Shown: positions 16,648-24,085 of the stretch, piece by piece
Position numbering within the stretch: the first letter of the stretch is position 1
Layout: each line of letters begins with the position of its first letter
Assembly (NCBI GenBank): GCA_902812365.1
Contig: CADDZC010000026.1
Span: 1 to 46,694, forward strand
Length of the DNA stretch: 46,694 nucleotides
Direction: 5' to 3'
DNA from: Acidobacteriota bacterium
GTDB lineage: Bacteria > Acidobacteriota > Terriglobia > UBA7540
Position numbers and translations under genes: made by a program
The notes under the pieces: generated by a model
What the model was told of the DNA's origin: nothing
What the model saw: the letters and a program-made list of their open reading frames with translations, nothing else
The model's database searches: none

Positions 16648-17382
16648 TTGTGCACCTCCCAGGGGAGGCCAGCACCGGTCATCGAGGGTCTCGTGCCGGT
16701 GTCGGCCGTTCAGGTTCGCGAAAACCGCTGGCCTCTCAGTTCGCGCTTGTCGCCACTTCCTGATACCCGGCCGCGCGGTTCCTGGTCCGGCGGGCCAACG
16801 ATTTGAAAACAGTCGCCAAACTTTCTAGACGCGCCGCGAGAGTCAGGGTGGCCATCGCGAGCCTCAACTCGAGGGTTGGGCCGCGAATCGACAACGCGGC
16901 GCGCTGGTCTGTCGGGCGGCATGCAAGCGTCCTCGGCTGACAACGTTCCGCCGCGCCGCCGCCAAAGCCAGCATCTTAGAACGAACCGGCTCGCTTTTGG
17001 AAGCTGCGATGTATCAGCATGTGAGATTTGAGCCCTGATCTTGTTGATACTACGGTTCTCAGACGGACTGGTCCTCTGGAAAGCGACCTCGCCAACCACG
17101 CGAACTTGGTTGAGGTTGTGCGCGGTTTCGTTTGCCGGCGTGCGTCCACGGGCGTAGAAACCGGCTGGGGTCGGGCTTCGGGTCGGCGTGACGGGCGGGA
17201 CGGGTTGGCGCTAAAAAATTCCTCATGGGGGAAATTAGGACTTGCAATCGTATGTGTGATTAAGGTAATGTGCGCTTGATAACCTCAGCGGCGACTCGGG
17301 GTGGCCGGTGTCAGCAGCAGGCTCAACAGTCCTAGATCGGAGCGCTTGAGGTGATGATCGGTGTGCAGGTAGGGAGCGTCCT
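16648..17382. other. Long intergenic region upstream of the flagellar cluster
   Basis: This 735-base gap separates the divergent S9 peptidase and OmpR-type regulator genes. No reading frame looks like a real protein. The right-hand 160 bases become AT-richer and contain a promoter-like element (17242-17271) for the regulator. The rest shows nothing I can name, and could hold a small RNA or decayed gene. Confidence 0.5.
17242..17271 (+). promoter_or_regulatory. Putative sigma-70-type promoter for the OmpR-type regulator
   Basis: TTGCAA (17242-17247) and TAATGT (17266-17271) are separated by 18 bases, about 110 bases upstream of the regulator start. Both hexamers match the consensus at four or five positions, and the surrounding area is AT-rich. 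Confidence 0.4.
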
Positions 17383-18072
17383 ATGCGCGTTCTGATTGTG
17401 GAAGACGACGAGCCGGTTTCAAGATTTTTGCAAAGAGGGTTAGAGGCCGAGCACTATACGGCGGAGATCGTCGCCGACGGTGATCGCGCCCGGGCCCTCA
17501 CCGAGCAGCGAGAGTATGACTTGGTGATCTTGGACCTGAATCTGCCTGGGGTTGATGGGTTGGAGGTACTCAAGCATCTCCGGGCCAAGCGGGGATCGGT
17601 GCCGGTGCTGGCACTGACTTCGCGCCGGGAAGTCGAAGACCGAGTCAAGACGCTGGATTTAGGAGCGGACGATTACCTAGCCAAGCCTTTTGCCTTTGCC
17701 GAGCTTTCGGCCCGGGTCCGGGCGCTGATGCGGAGGGCGGCGCGGCCAGCCGATGTGGTGCTGCGGGTTGAGGACCTGGAACTGAATCGGGTGGAGCGCA
17801 CCGTCAAGCGCGGCAACAAGACGATCGAGCTGACTCCGAAGGAACTGGGGCTGCTGGAATACCTGATGCTCAACGCCGGGCGCTGTCTGACGCGGACGAT
17901 GATCCTGCAAAACGTCTGGAAAATGAACTCCGAGAGCGTGACCAACGTCGTCGACGTTTATGTGAACTACTTGCGCAAGAAAATCGACGAGGGGTTTGAC
18001 CGCAAATTAATTCACACGGTGCGGGGCGCGGGTTATCAAATCGGCGGAACGGCGGCGAAAGCCCATGCTTAA
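17383..18072 (+). CDS. OmpR/PhoB-family response regulator
   Basis: This 229-residue regulator has an intact receiver domain: acidic pair in VEDDE (residues 7-9), the phosphoacceptor in VILDLNLPGVDG (Asp at about 51), the Thr in LALTSRRE and the Lys in YLAKPF. A winged-helix DNA-binding domain follows (about 130-222), with ELTPKELGLLEYLMLNAGR, the recognition helix NVVDVYVNYLRKKID and IHTVRGAGYQI. Its stop overlaps the start of the kinase gene by eight bases. It is the first gene of the plus-strand run leading into the flagellar genes, but nothing proves it controls flagella. The start has only a weak ribosome site (GTAGGGAG, 10 bases off). Confidence 0.92.
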   Translation: MRVLIVEDDEPVSRFLQRGLEAEHYTAEIVADGDRARALTEQREYDLVILDLNLPGVDGLEVLKHLRAKRGSVPVLALTSRREVEDRVKTLDLGADDYLAKPFAFAELSARVRALMRRAARPADVVLRVEDLELNRVERTVKRGNKTIELTPKELGLLEYLMLNAGRCLTRTMILQNVWKMNSESVTNVVDVYVNYLRKKIDEGFDRKLIHTVRGAGYQIGGTAAKAHA

Positions 18073-18781
18073 GACGGCGGCCCCGGCGCGGGGCGAAGTT
18101 GACGCGCCAGGGGCAGAAGCGGCACGGTCTCCGGATTGGACGCTGAATGTACTCCGTGCGCTGCTCCATGAGATGAGCCAACCCTTAACCGCCCTGCAGG
18201 GAGAACTCGATCTGGCGCTCGCCGCCGACCCCGGGCGAGACTCCTGGCGCGCGGTTTTGCAGGCCTGTTGGGCCGAAACGGACCGATTGAGCGAACTGGT
18301 GCGTCGCGCTCGGGAGTTGGCGGAGCTCGAATGGTGCCCTCACCCGCGGGGTGAGGTTCGAGTGGCGGGGGTGGCGCGACTGGCGGTGGAGTCGCTCAGC
18401 CCGGTCGGTGCTTCCCATGGCGTCGGAATCCGGTTGGTCGTCGACCGGGAAGCGACGGTGACAGCCGTGCCGGAGGCGCTCGAGCGAACGGTGTGTAAGC
18501 TGGTCGAGCGGGCCATCGCCCGAAGTCCAAAGGGGGGCCAAATCCGGGTTGCTGTCGGCGTGTCTGGCGCCAGCGCCACGCTCGAGGTCGCAGACGAAGG
18601 GCCCTCTCCCGCGTTGCCCGACAGCCAGCGAGGGATTGACGCGCCGGGTTCCGGGTTCGAATGGGCCTACGCGAAGAGGTTCGCCGAGCGTTCGGGAGGC
18701 GCGCTGCGGATCGAAAAGGCCCACGGGCGCGGATGCGTGGTTAGGTTGTCCTTACCTCTGTTCCCCGAAATGAATCCCTAG
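18065..18781 (+). CDS. Histidine-kinase-like protein with degenerate ATP-binding domain
   Basis: This 238-residue protein lacks any sensor or membrane part. A dimerisation/phosphoacceptor helix is present (LLHEMSQPLTALQGELDLAL, with His35), and the rest resembles a HATPase domain. Several catalytic boxes are altered. The N box (CKLVERAIARSP) has Arg149 where the Mg-binding Asn is expected, and the G1 box reads DEGPS, ending in Ser rather than Gly. The G2 region is better kept (GSGFEWAYAKRFAERSGG). It may therefore bind ATP poorly and act mainly as a phosphatase or scaffold for the regulator encoded directly upstream. Translational coupling is likely because the genes overlap. I am confident in the family, less so about loss of activity. 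Confidence 0.8.
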   Translation: MLKTAAPARGEVDAPGAEAARSPDWTLNVLRALLHEMSQPLTALQGELDLALAADPGRDSWRAVLQACWAETDRLSELVRRARELAELEWCPHPRGEVRVAGVARLAVESLSPVGASHGVGIRLVVDREATVTAVPEALERTVCKLVERAIARSPKGGQIRVAVGVSGASATLEVADEGPSPALPDSQRGIDAPGSGFEWAYAKRFAERSGGALRIEKAHGRGCVVRLSLPLFPEMNP

Positions 18782-18858
18782 TCGCGGTCTTAAAGATGGC
18801 TTATGGCGATGGCGTTGGCGGTGTGGTTGAGGAGTTCCCGTTCATTAAACGGCTGTAA

Positions 18859-18874
18859 GTTAAACAATTTTAAC
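18859..18874. promoter_or_regulatory. Inverted repeat in AT-rich leader of the sigma-54 activator gene
   Basis: GTTAAA, four bases, TTTAAC forms a perfect 6-bp inverted repeat 20 bases upstream of the ATG at 18895. The surrounding 40 bases are AT-rich within a GC-rich genome. It could be an operator or part of a promoter; no clear -35/-10 or -24/-12 pair is visible. Confidence 0.3.
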
Positions 18875-18894
18875 GACTTCATAACAGAGCTCTC

Positions 18895-20157
18895 ATGCCG
18901 TCGTGGCGCTCCGACGATACTGGTCTGGTGGAGGAACCCGTGACCCTTGCGGCCACCGCGCGGTCGAGCCGCCGGTCATCCAGCATGTTAGTGGCAAGTT
19001 CGAACGCTGACGTTCGCCGGCAGCTGCTGCAGGTACTGAAGGCATGGAGTCGGTCTGTCGGCGAAGCGGCGGGGGGAGCGGAGGCTCTCGCCAAGCTGGA
19101 GGCCGAGCGCTCGGAAGTCCTGTTGCTGGACCGGCGACTATCTGACCTGGACGCCACCGAACTGCTGGCCACGATCCGGCGGCAACATCCTGATCTGGAA
19201 GTAGTTGTGTTCGATTCTCAAGGTGAAGAACCGATCCTCGCGGCCGGCTCCCGCGACTCATTCCACGGCGGTGCGATTCTCCGATTGCTGGAACAGATCG
19301 GCCAAGCTCCCCCTCACGTAGCCCAGCCGGAGAATTCGTTCACCTCGCTTGTTCAGGTTGGCACCCTCTCCAGGGCGGGCGCCGAACCGCTGCCCAACAT
19401 GATCGGGGCAAGCGAGGCCATGAAACAGGTCTATCGTTTGGCGCGTTTAGTGGCTCCCCGGAGCACGACCGTGCTGGTGAGCGGCGAAACGGGTACGGGC
19501 AAGGAACTGGTGGCGAGGGCCATTCACCTACTCGGCCCGCGTAGCAGTAAGCCGTTTATTACGGTCAATTGTGCAGCGATTCCGGAACCCTTACTGGAAG
19601 CGGAGCTGTTCGGCTACGCGCGCGGAGCCTTTACGGGGGCGTTTCAATCGCGCGTCGGGCGCATCCACGCCGCCCACGGCGGAACCTTGTTTCTCGACGA
19701 AGTGGGGGAACTGCCGCTCGGTATGCAGGCCAAGCTGCTGCGCTTCTTACAAGAGGGTGAGGTGCAGCGCCTGGGCAGCGCGGACATTGTCCGCGTGGAC
19801 GCTCGGGTGGTCGCCGCGACCAACGCGGATTTACTACAACGCGTTGAAAACAAAGTTGTTCGGGAAGATTTGTACTATCGCATCTCCGTGTTTCCTATCG
19901 ATATCCTGCCCCTGCGAAGCCGCCAGGAAGACATCCTGCCCCTCGGGATCCACTTCCTACATGCCTTTTGCCAGGAAGCCAGCGTTCCCGCCAAGAGCAT
20001 TTCGCCGGCAGCCCAAAGACTCCTTGAAGAGCACACCTGGCCCGGCAACGTGCGAGAATTGCGGCACGTCATGGAGCGCGCATTCATCTTGTCGGAGGAA
20101 TCCGACGTGATCCTTCCTCAGCACATCCGGCTCCACCCACACGGCAGTCTGAGATGA
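18895..20157 (+). CDS. Sigma-54-dependent activator lacking a DNA-binding domain (FlrA/FlgR-like)
   Basis: This 420-residue protein has an N-terminal receiver-like domain (about 31-135) and a complete AAA+ sigma-54 interaction domain: Walker A GETGTGKE (197-204), sigma-54-binding loop GAFTGA (244-249), Walker B GGTLFLDEVGE (262-272), and the WPGNVRELRHVMERAFIL segment (382-399). It ends 21 residues after that segment, so no Fis-type helix-turn-helix is present. The receiver is degenerate: the phospho-Asp site survives (LLLDRR, Asp79), but the acidic pair is SSN and the Thr/Lys pair is missing. This fits a flagellar master activator that works from solution, as FlgR of Helicobacter pylori (also HTH-less) does. 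The start could also be Met31 (18985). Its ATGA stop overlaps the next gene. Confidence 0.88.
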   Translation: MPSWRSDDTGLVEEPVTLAATARSSRRSSSMLVASSNADVRRQLLQVLKAWSRSVGEAAGGAEALAKLEAERSEVLLLDRRLSDLDATELLATIRRQHPDLEVVVFDSQGEEPILAAGSRDSFHGGAILRLLEQIGQAPPHVAQPENSFTSLVQVGTLSRAGAEPLPNMIGASEAMKQVYRLARLVAPRSTTVLVSGETGTGKELVARAIHLLGPRSSKPFITVNCAAIPEPLLEAELFGYARGAFTGAFQSRVGRIHAAHGGTLFLDEVGELPLGMQAKLLRFLQEGEVQRLGSADIVRVDARVVAATNADLLQRVENKVVREDLYYRISVFPIDILPLRSRQEDILPLGIHFLHAFCQEASVPAKSISPAAQRLLEEHTWPGNVRELRHVMERAFILSEESDVILPQHIRLHPHGSLR

Positions 20158-21488
20158 GGGAAATCTTATCGCAGGAGTCGGAAATTGGCCCATTCCATGC
20201 ACGTGACGGGAGCGGAATGTCCAACGTAACGACAGCGGGAGCCGTCACTCCGGGCCCGGAGGAGATCGCCGGTCTGGATCCTACGGCGTTGGTCCAGGCA
20301 TTCGAAACCTTTACCCAGGCGGCCGGGTCCCTGGAGAATTCTTATGCTCTCCTGCAAGCCGAAGTGGCGCGGCTCCGTCAGGAGTTGGAACGTAAGAACC
20401 GCGACCTCGCCGGTAGTCTGGCCGAGAACGAACGGATGCGCCTCTACCAGGAGCGCATTCTCGAGGGCCTGCCGTGCGGCGTCCTGGTTGTGGACCCTCG
20501 TTTTCGCTGGCGGTACGCGAACGCCAGTGCGCGTCACTTGCTGAGGCTGGACGGGCGGGCGCCCTTCCGGGCTGAGCCCATCGTCCCGTCGGAGCTCAGG
20601 CGACTGCTGGAAGATGCCGTTCTGGCCGGAGCGGGAGCCGAGCGGGTGTGGTCGCAGGGCGAGGCGGAAGACTCTTGCACCCTCGGCGTCACCTGCGCGA
20701 TTTTGCCCCAGGATGGCGTCTCGCGCGGCGATTTCGTCTTCATCCTGCGCGATATGACGCAGCAACGGCGTCTTGAAAAGGAGCGTGAGTTTGCCCGACG
20801 GATGCAAGCGCTCGCCGAAATGACCGCTCTGCTGGCTCACGAGATTCGCAATCCTCTGGGCAGCATGGAGCTGTTCGCGAGCCTGATCAAAGAAGCCACG
20901 CTCGATGAGCCGGAGGTGTCGCAATGGGTGATGCACCTGCAAGCGGGACTGCGTGCCTTATCGGCCACCGTGAACAACGTGCTCCACTTTTACAGCCAAG
21001 CCACGCCGCAAACGGTGTCCCTCGATCTGGTGCGCTTGCTTTCCGACACGATCCAGTTTCTGCAGCCGCTGGCTTTGCAACGCAGCCTGGGAATTGAACT
21101 GGCCAGCCCAGCCCGCGAAATCATGGTGCAAGCTGACCCGCACCGTCTGCAGCAGGTGTTTTTCAACCTGGCGATCAACGGTTTCCGCGCCATGTCGGCC
21201 GGGGGGGTGATGACCGTTCGCGTGGTCGTCGACGATCAGGCGGATAGCACCTGGGCCGGTATCGAGTTTGAAGATCAAGGCCCGGGAATTTCAGCCGAAA
21301 ACCTGGAAAGGATTTTCGAGGCGGGCTTCACGACCCATCGCGGGAGCCCGGGTTTAGGCTTAGCGGTGTGCAAGCGACTCGTTGAACAACACGGGGGGAC
21401 GCTGACCGTGGAAAGTATTCTGGGCCGCGGCACCATTTTCCGGGTGAACCTTCCCCGTCAGCGAGGTGCGCCGGGGAGTCATCGATGA
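20154..21488 (+). CDS. flrB: PAS-domain sensor histidine kinase (FlrB/FleS-like)
   Basis: This 444-residue soluble kinase has a coiled-coil start (about 45-100), a PAS domain (100-200), and a complete kinase core: LLAHEIRNPLGSMELF with His229 and the HATPase boxes VFFNLAINGFRAM, FEDQGPGIS and GLGLAVCKRLVEQHGG. No membrane segment is seen, as in the FleS/FlrB family, which senses the state of basal-body assembly in polar flagellates. It starts at the ATG that overlaps the previous stop (ATGA, 20154-20157); an in-frame ATG at 20217 with GGGAG just upstream is an alternative. Its C-terminus overlaps the start of the regulator by four bases, as expected for a kinase/regulator pair. Confidence 0.88.
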   Translation: MREILSQESEIGPFHARDGSGMSNVTTAGAVTPGPEEIAGLDPTALVQAFETFTQAAGSLENSYALLQAEVARLRQELERKNRDLAGSLAENERMRLYQERILEGLPCGVLVVDPRFRWRYANASARHLLRLDGRAPFRAEPIVPSELRRLLEDAVLAGAGAERVWSQGEAEDSCTLGVTCAILPQDGVSRGDFVFILRDMTQQRRLEKEREFARRMQALAEMTALLAHEIRNPLGSMELFASLIKEATLDEPEVSQWVMHLQAGLRALSATVNNVLHFYSQATPQTVSLDLVRLLSDTIQFLQPLALQRSLGIELASPAREIMVQADPHRLQQVFFNLAINGFRAMSAGGVMTVRVVVDDQADSTWAGIEFEDQGPGISAENLERIFEAGFTTHRGSPGLGLAVCKRLVEQHGGTLTVESILGRGTIFRVNLPRQRGAPGSHR

Positions 21489-22813
21489 GAAACGTACTCG
21501 TGGTTGATGACGAGGTGGGCATGCGAGCGGCCCTCGAGGCGAACTTCCGCCACCAAGGTTGGGCGGTGCGAACCGCGGGCGGCAAGAACGAGGCGGTCGC
21601 GCTTTTCCGGGCGGCGCCTTGCCCGCTGGTGGTTACAGACATGCGCATGCCCGACGGAGATGGGATTGAAGTCATGAACAGTGTTCGGGCCATCGCTCCG
21701 GAAACGGTCGTGATTCTCCTGACGGCGTTCGGCAACGTTCCCGACGCGGTGACGGCGATGAAGGGCGGTGCGTTCGACTACCTGATCAAGCCCGTGGCTT
21801 TCGACCAGTTGAAAGACGCCGCCCTGCGGGCGCTCGCGGCTCGCGACGGTGAGGAGACAGGCGGGACCACCGAAAGCCGCCTGATCGGCAGTGCTCCGAG
21901 ATTTCGCCGGGTCGTGGAGCGGGCGCAACAGATCGCCCGCAGCGAGGCCGACGTCCTGATCGAGGCCGAAAGCGGTACCGGCAAGGAGCTGCTGGCCCGG
22001 TACATTCACCGGGCCAGCGCGCGCTCCGCCGGCCCTTTCGTCGCCGTCAACTGCGCGGCATTTCCCGAGAACCTGCTGGAAAGCGAGCTGTTCGGGCATG
22101 TGCGCGGAGCCTTTACCGGGGCCACGGCCACCAAGCCGGGAAAATTTGAGCTGGCCAACGGCGGCACGCTTCTGCTCGACGAAATTGGGGAAATGCCGCT
22201 TAGCCTCCAGCCCAAGCTCCTGCGCGTGATCCAAGAGCGCGAGGTCGATCGGCTGGGCGATACGCGATCGGTGCCGGTCAGTGTGCGCGTCATTGCCACC
22301 ACCAACCGGTCGCTGCGTGATCTGGTTCGCGAGGGCAAGTTTCGGTTGGATCTTTATTACCGCCTGAACGTCATACCGCTCGGCATTCCGCCGCTGCGCG
22401 AGCATCCCGAAGACATTCCGGAACTCGTCGAACACTTTATCGGCAAGTATGCACCCCGGCGGTCGGGTCCGGTGGTGCGTTTTGCGCCGGAGTTACTCTT
22501 GCGGATGCGCGCCTATGACTGGCCGGGCAATGTTCGCGAGCTCGAAAACTTCGTCCGACGCGCGTTGGCTTTGTCGCCGACACCGGTGATGGGCCTTGAG
22601 GTGATGGACGGCATCCAGTCCCCGGCCAGTGCGCCGCCGAAGAATGTCTTCGAAGCCGGCCTGACCCTGCGCGAGGCCGAAAAACAACTCCTCGCCACAA
22701 CGCTCGAAGCCACGGGCGGGAACCGAACCCGGGCGGCGGAGCTGTTAGGGGTCAGCCTGCGGACTATCCGCAACAAAATTCGGGAGTATGGACTCCCGAG
22801 AAAGGAGGCGTGA
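21485..22813 (+). CDS. flrC: NtrC-family sigma-54 response regulator (FlrC/FleR-like)
   Basis: This 442-residue regulator has an intact receiver (VVDDE at 7-10, Asp52 in VTDMRMPDGDG, Thr80, Lys102), an AAA+ sigma-54 interaction domain (AESGTGKE at 161-168; GAFTGA at 208-213; LLLDEIGE) and a C-terminal Fis-type HTH (GGNRTRAAELLGVSLRTIRN). The Walker A begins with Ala rather than the usual Gly (AESGTGKE), which is uncommon but not fatal. It pairs with the upstream kinase and precedes flgB. In the FlrABC/FleQSR scheme the third component drives late basal-body and hook genes from sigma-54 promoters. I saw no clear -24/-12 element nearby, so that role is inference. Confidence 0.92.
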   Translation: MRNVLVVDDEVGMRAALEANFRHQGWAVRTAGGKNEAVALFRAAPCPLVVTDMRMPDGDGIEVMNSVRAIAPETVVILLTAFGNVPDAVTAMKGGAFDYLIKPVAFDQLKDAALRALAARDGEETGGTTESRLIGSAPRFRRVVERAQQIARSEADVLIEAESGTGKELLARYIHRASARSAGPFVAVNCAAFPENLLESELFGHVRGAFTGATATKPGKFELANGGTLLLDEIGEMPLSLQPKLLRVIQEREVDRLGDTRSVPVSVRVIATTNRSLRDLVREGKFRLDLYYRLNVIPLGIPPLREHPEDIPELVEHFIGKYAPRRSGPVVRFAPELLLRMRAYDWPGNVRELENFVRRALALSPTPVMGLEVMDGIQSPASAPPKNVFEAGLTLREAEKQLLATTLEATGGNRTRAAELLGVSLRTIRNKIREYGLPRKEA

Positions 22814-23178
22814 TGAGCCTGCTCGATACATTGCAGATTGGCGAGCTCGAACGGCTTTTGGACGTGGCGTCCTTTCGCCAGCAGCTTGTGGTCAGCAACA
22901 TGGCGAACGTGGACACCCCTCACTACCGTACGAAAGACATCAATTTCGAACAGGCGCTCGCGCAGGCCGAGGCGGCGCTCTCGGCGCCGCCGACTCCCGC
23001 CGTCGAGGAAGTGCCGGGGCTCATCCAGCGGCCGGACGGCAATAACGTCAATATGGACCGCGAGAGCATGATCCTGGCGAAAACCGACCTGGAGTTTCGC
23101 GTGGGAGCGCAACTGCTCCGGCGGGAGTTCCAAAGGATTCGCTACGCGATTTCGGAAGGAGGTCAACCTCAGCTATGA
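22813..23178 (+). CDS. flgB: Flagellar basal-body rod protein FlgB
   Basis: This 121-residue protein starts at the ATG at 22813, which overlaps the preceding TGA by one base, with AAAGGAGG just upstream. It has the flagellar rod motif near the N-terminus: FRQQLVVSNMANVDTPHYRT, followed by DINFEQAL, and the C-terminal helix that pairs with it to form the rod (MILAKTDLEFRVGAQLLRRE). FlgB is the proximal rod component of the basal body. Length is normal (about 115-135). It is the first of the structural genes of this block. Confidence 0.93.
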   Translation: MSLLDTLQIGELERLLDVASFRQQLVVSNMANVDTPHYRTKDINFEQALAQAEAALSAPPTPAVEEVPGLIQRPDGNNVNMDRESMILAKTDLEFRVGAQLLRREFQRIRYAISEGGQPQL

Positions 23179-23615
23179 ATCTTTTTGCCATGTTAGATGT
23201 CAGCGGTTCGGCGCTGACGGCGGAGCGCGAGCGCGCCGAGGTGGTGGCCAGCAACCTGGCCAACGTCGAGACCACGCGCACGGCGCAAGGCGGCCCTTAT
23301 CGCCGGCAGGAGGTCGTCTTCAGCGCCCGCCCCGTGGCCGGCGCGAGCTTCGGCGACGCTTTGCAATCGATGGCCGATCTGGCCGTGCAAGGGGTGGCGG
23401 TGACGCGGGTGGCTACCGATCCGACGCCACCCATCCGGCGCTACGATCCGTCTCATCCGGATGCTGACGGACAAGGCTACGTGCAGTACCCGGCGATTAA
23501 CCCGACTGAAGAGTTGGTGGACCTGATGGGCGCGGCGCGCAGCTATCAGCTGAACGTGTCGGCGATTCAGTCCACGAAGGACATGATTTTGCAGTCGCTG
23601 GCCATCCTTCAGTGA
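23175..23615 (+). CDS. flgC: Flagellar basal-body rod protein FlgC
   Basis: This 146-residue rod protein overlaps flgB by four bases. The N-terminal domain has the family motif LTAERERAEVVASNLANVET, and the C-terminal region has YPAINPTEELVDLMGAARSY and the terminal helix QSTKDMILQSLAIL. FlgC joins FlgB and FlgF in the proximal rod. Length fits the family. Confidence 0.94.
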   Translation: MNLFAMLDVSGSALTAERERAEVVASNLANVETTRTAQGGPYRRQEVVFSARPVAGASFGDALQSMADLAVQGVAVTRVATDPTPPIRRYDPSHPDADGQGYVQYPAINPTEELVDLMGAARSYQLNVSAIQSTKDMILQSLAILQ

Positions 23616-23742
23616 TCTGCGCCGCCCGCCCGCCTCGATTCCGGTCATCGAGGGGAAAACTCCGCGGGCACGGCCATTAGCCGGTGCTTCATCGCCGGCA
23701 GGCGGATAGAGATGGAATGGCAGAACGACTGGGAGCCGCCGC

Positions 23743-24075
23743 ATGGTTAATCCCATTTCCGGATTTCCGCCGGTTGATCCGGCGAGTTTTCAGAGGCCGA
23801 TCCAGAAACCGGAGGCGCAACCGACCTCGGAACCGGCGGCCACCTCCGCCTCCTCGTCTCCGTTTCTGGATACTCTGAAGAAGACCATCGACCAAGCCCA
23901 GCAGGTGCAGACGCAGGCCGACCAGCAAGTATCGCGGCTGGTCAGCGGGCAAGGCGGAGACATTCATTCGGCGATGATCGCTGTGGAAAAAGCGGATCTT
24001 TCCTTCCAGCTCATCATGCAGGTGCGTAACAAAATCATCCAGGCTTACGAGCAGATTTCACAAATGCAGTTTTAG
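23743..24075 (+). CDS. fliE: Flagellar hook-basal body complex protein FliE
   Basis: This 110-residue protein has a Pro/Ser-rich N-terminus and a conserved helical core: FLDTLKKTIDQAQQVQTQAD, then GGDIHSAMIAVEKADLSFQL and IMQVRNKIIQAYEQISQMQF. FliE links the MS ring to the rod. GGGAG lies seven bases before the ATG. A 127-base gap separates it from flgC. Confidence 0.93.
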   Translation: MVNPISGFPPVDPASFQRPIQKPEAQPTSEPAATSASSSPFLDTLKKTIDQAQQVQTQADQQVSRLVSGQGGDIHSAMIAVEKADLSFQLIMQVRNKIIQAYEQISQMQF

Positions 24076-24085
24076 CGGGTAGTCG

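Noticed and set aside
18804-18819. Possible sigma-54 -24/-12 element (TGGC...TTGGC) upstream of the HTH-less activator
   Set aside because: The -12 position reads GG rather than the required GC at correct spacing.
21479-22435. Minus-strand open frame opposite the FlrC-like regulator
   Set aside because: Antisense to a complete NtrC-type gene.
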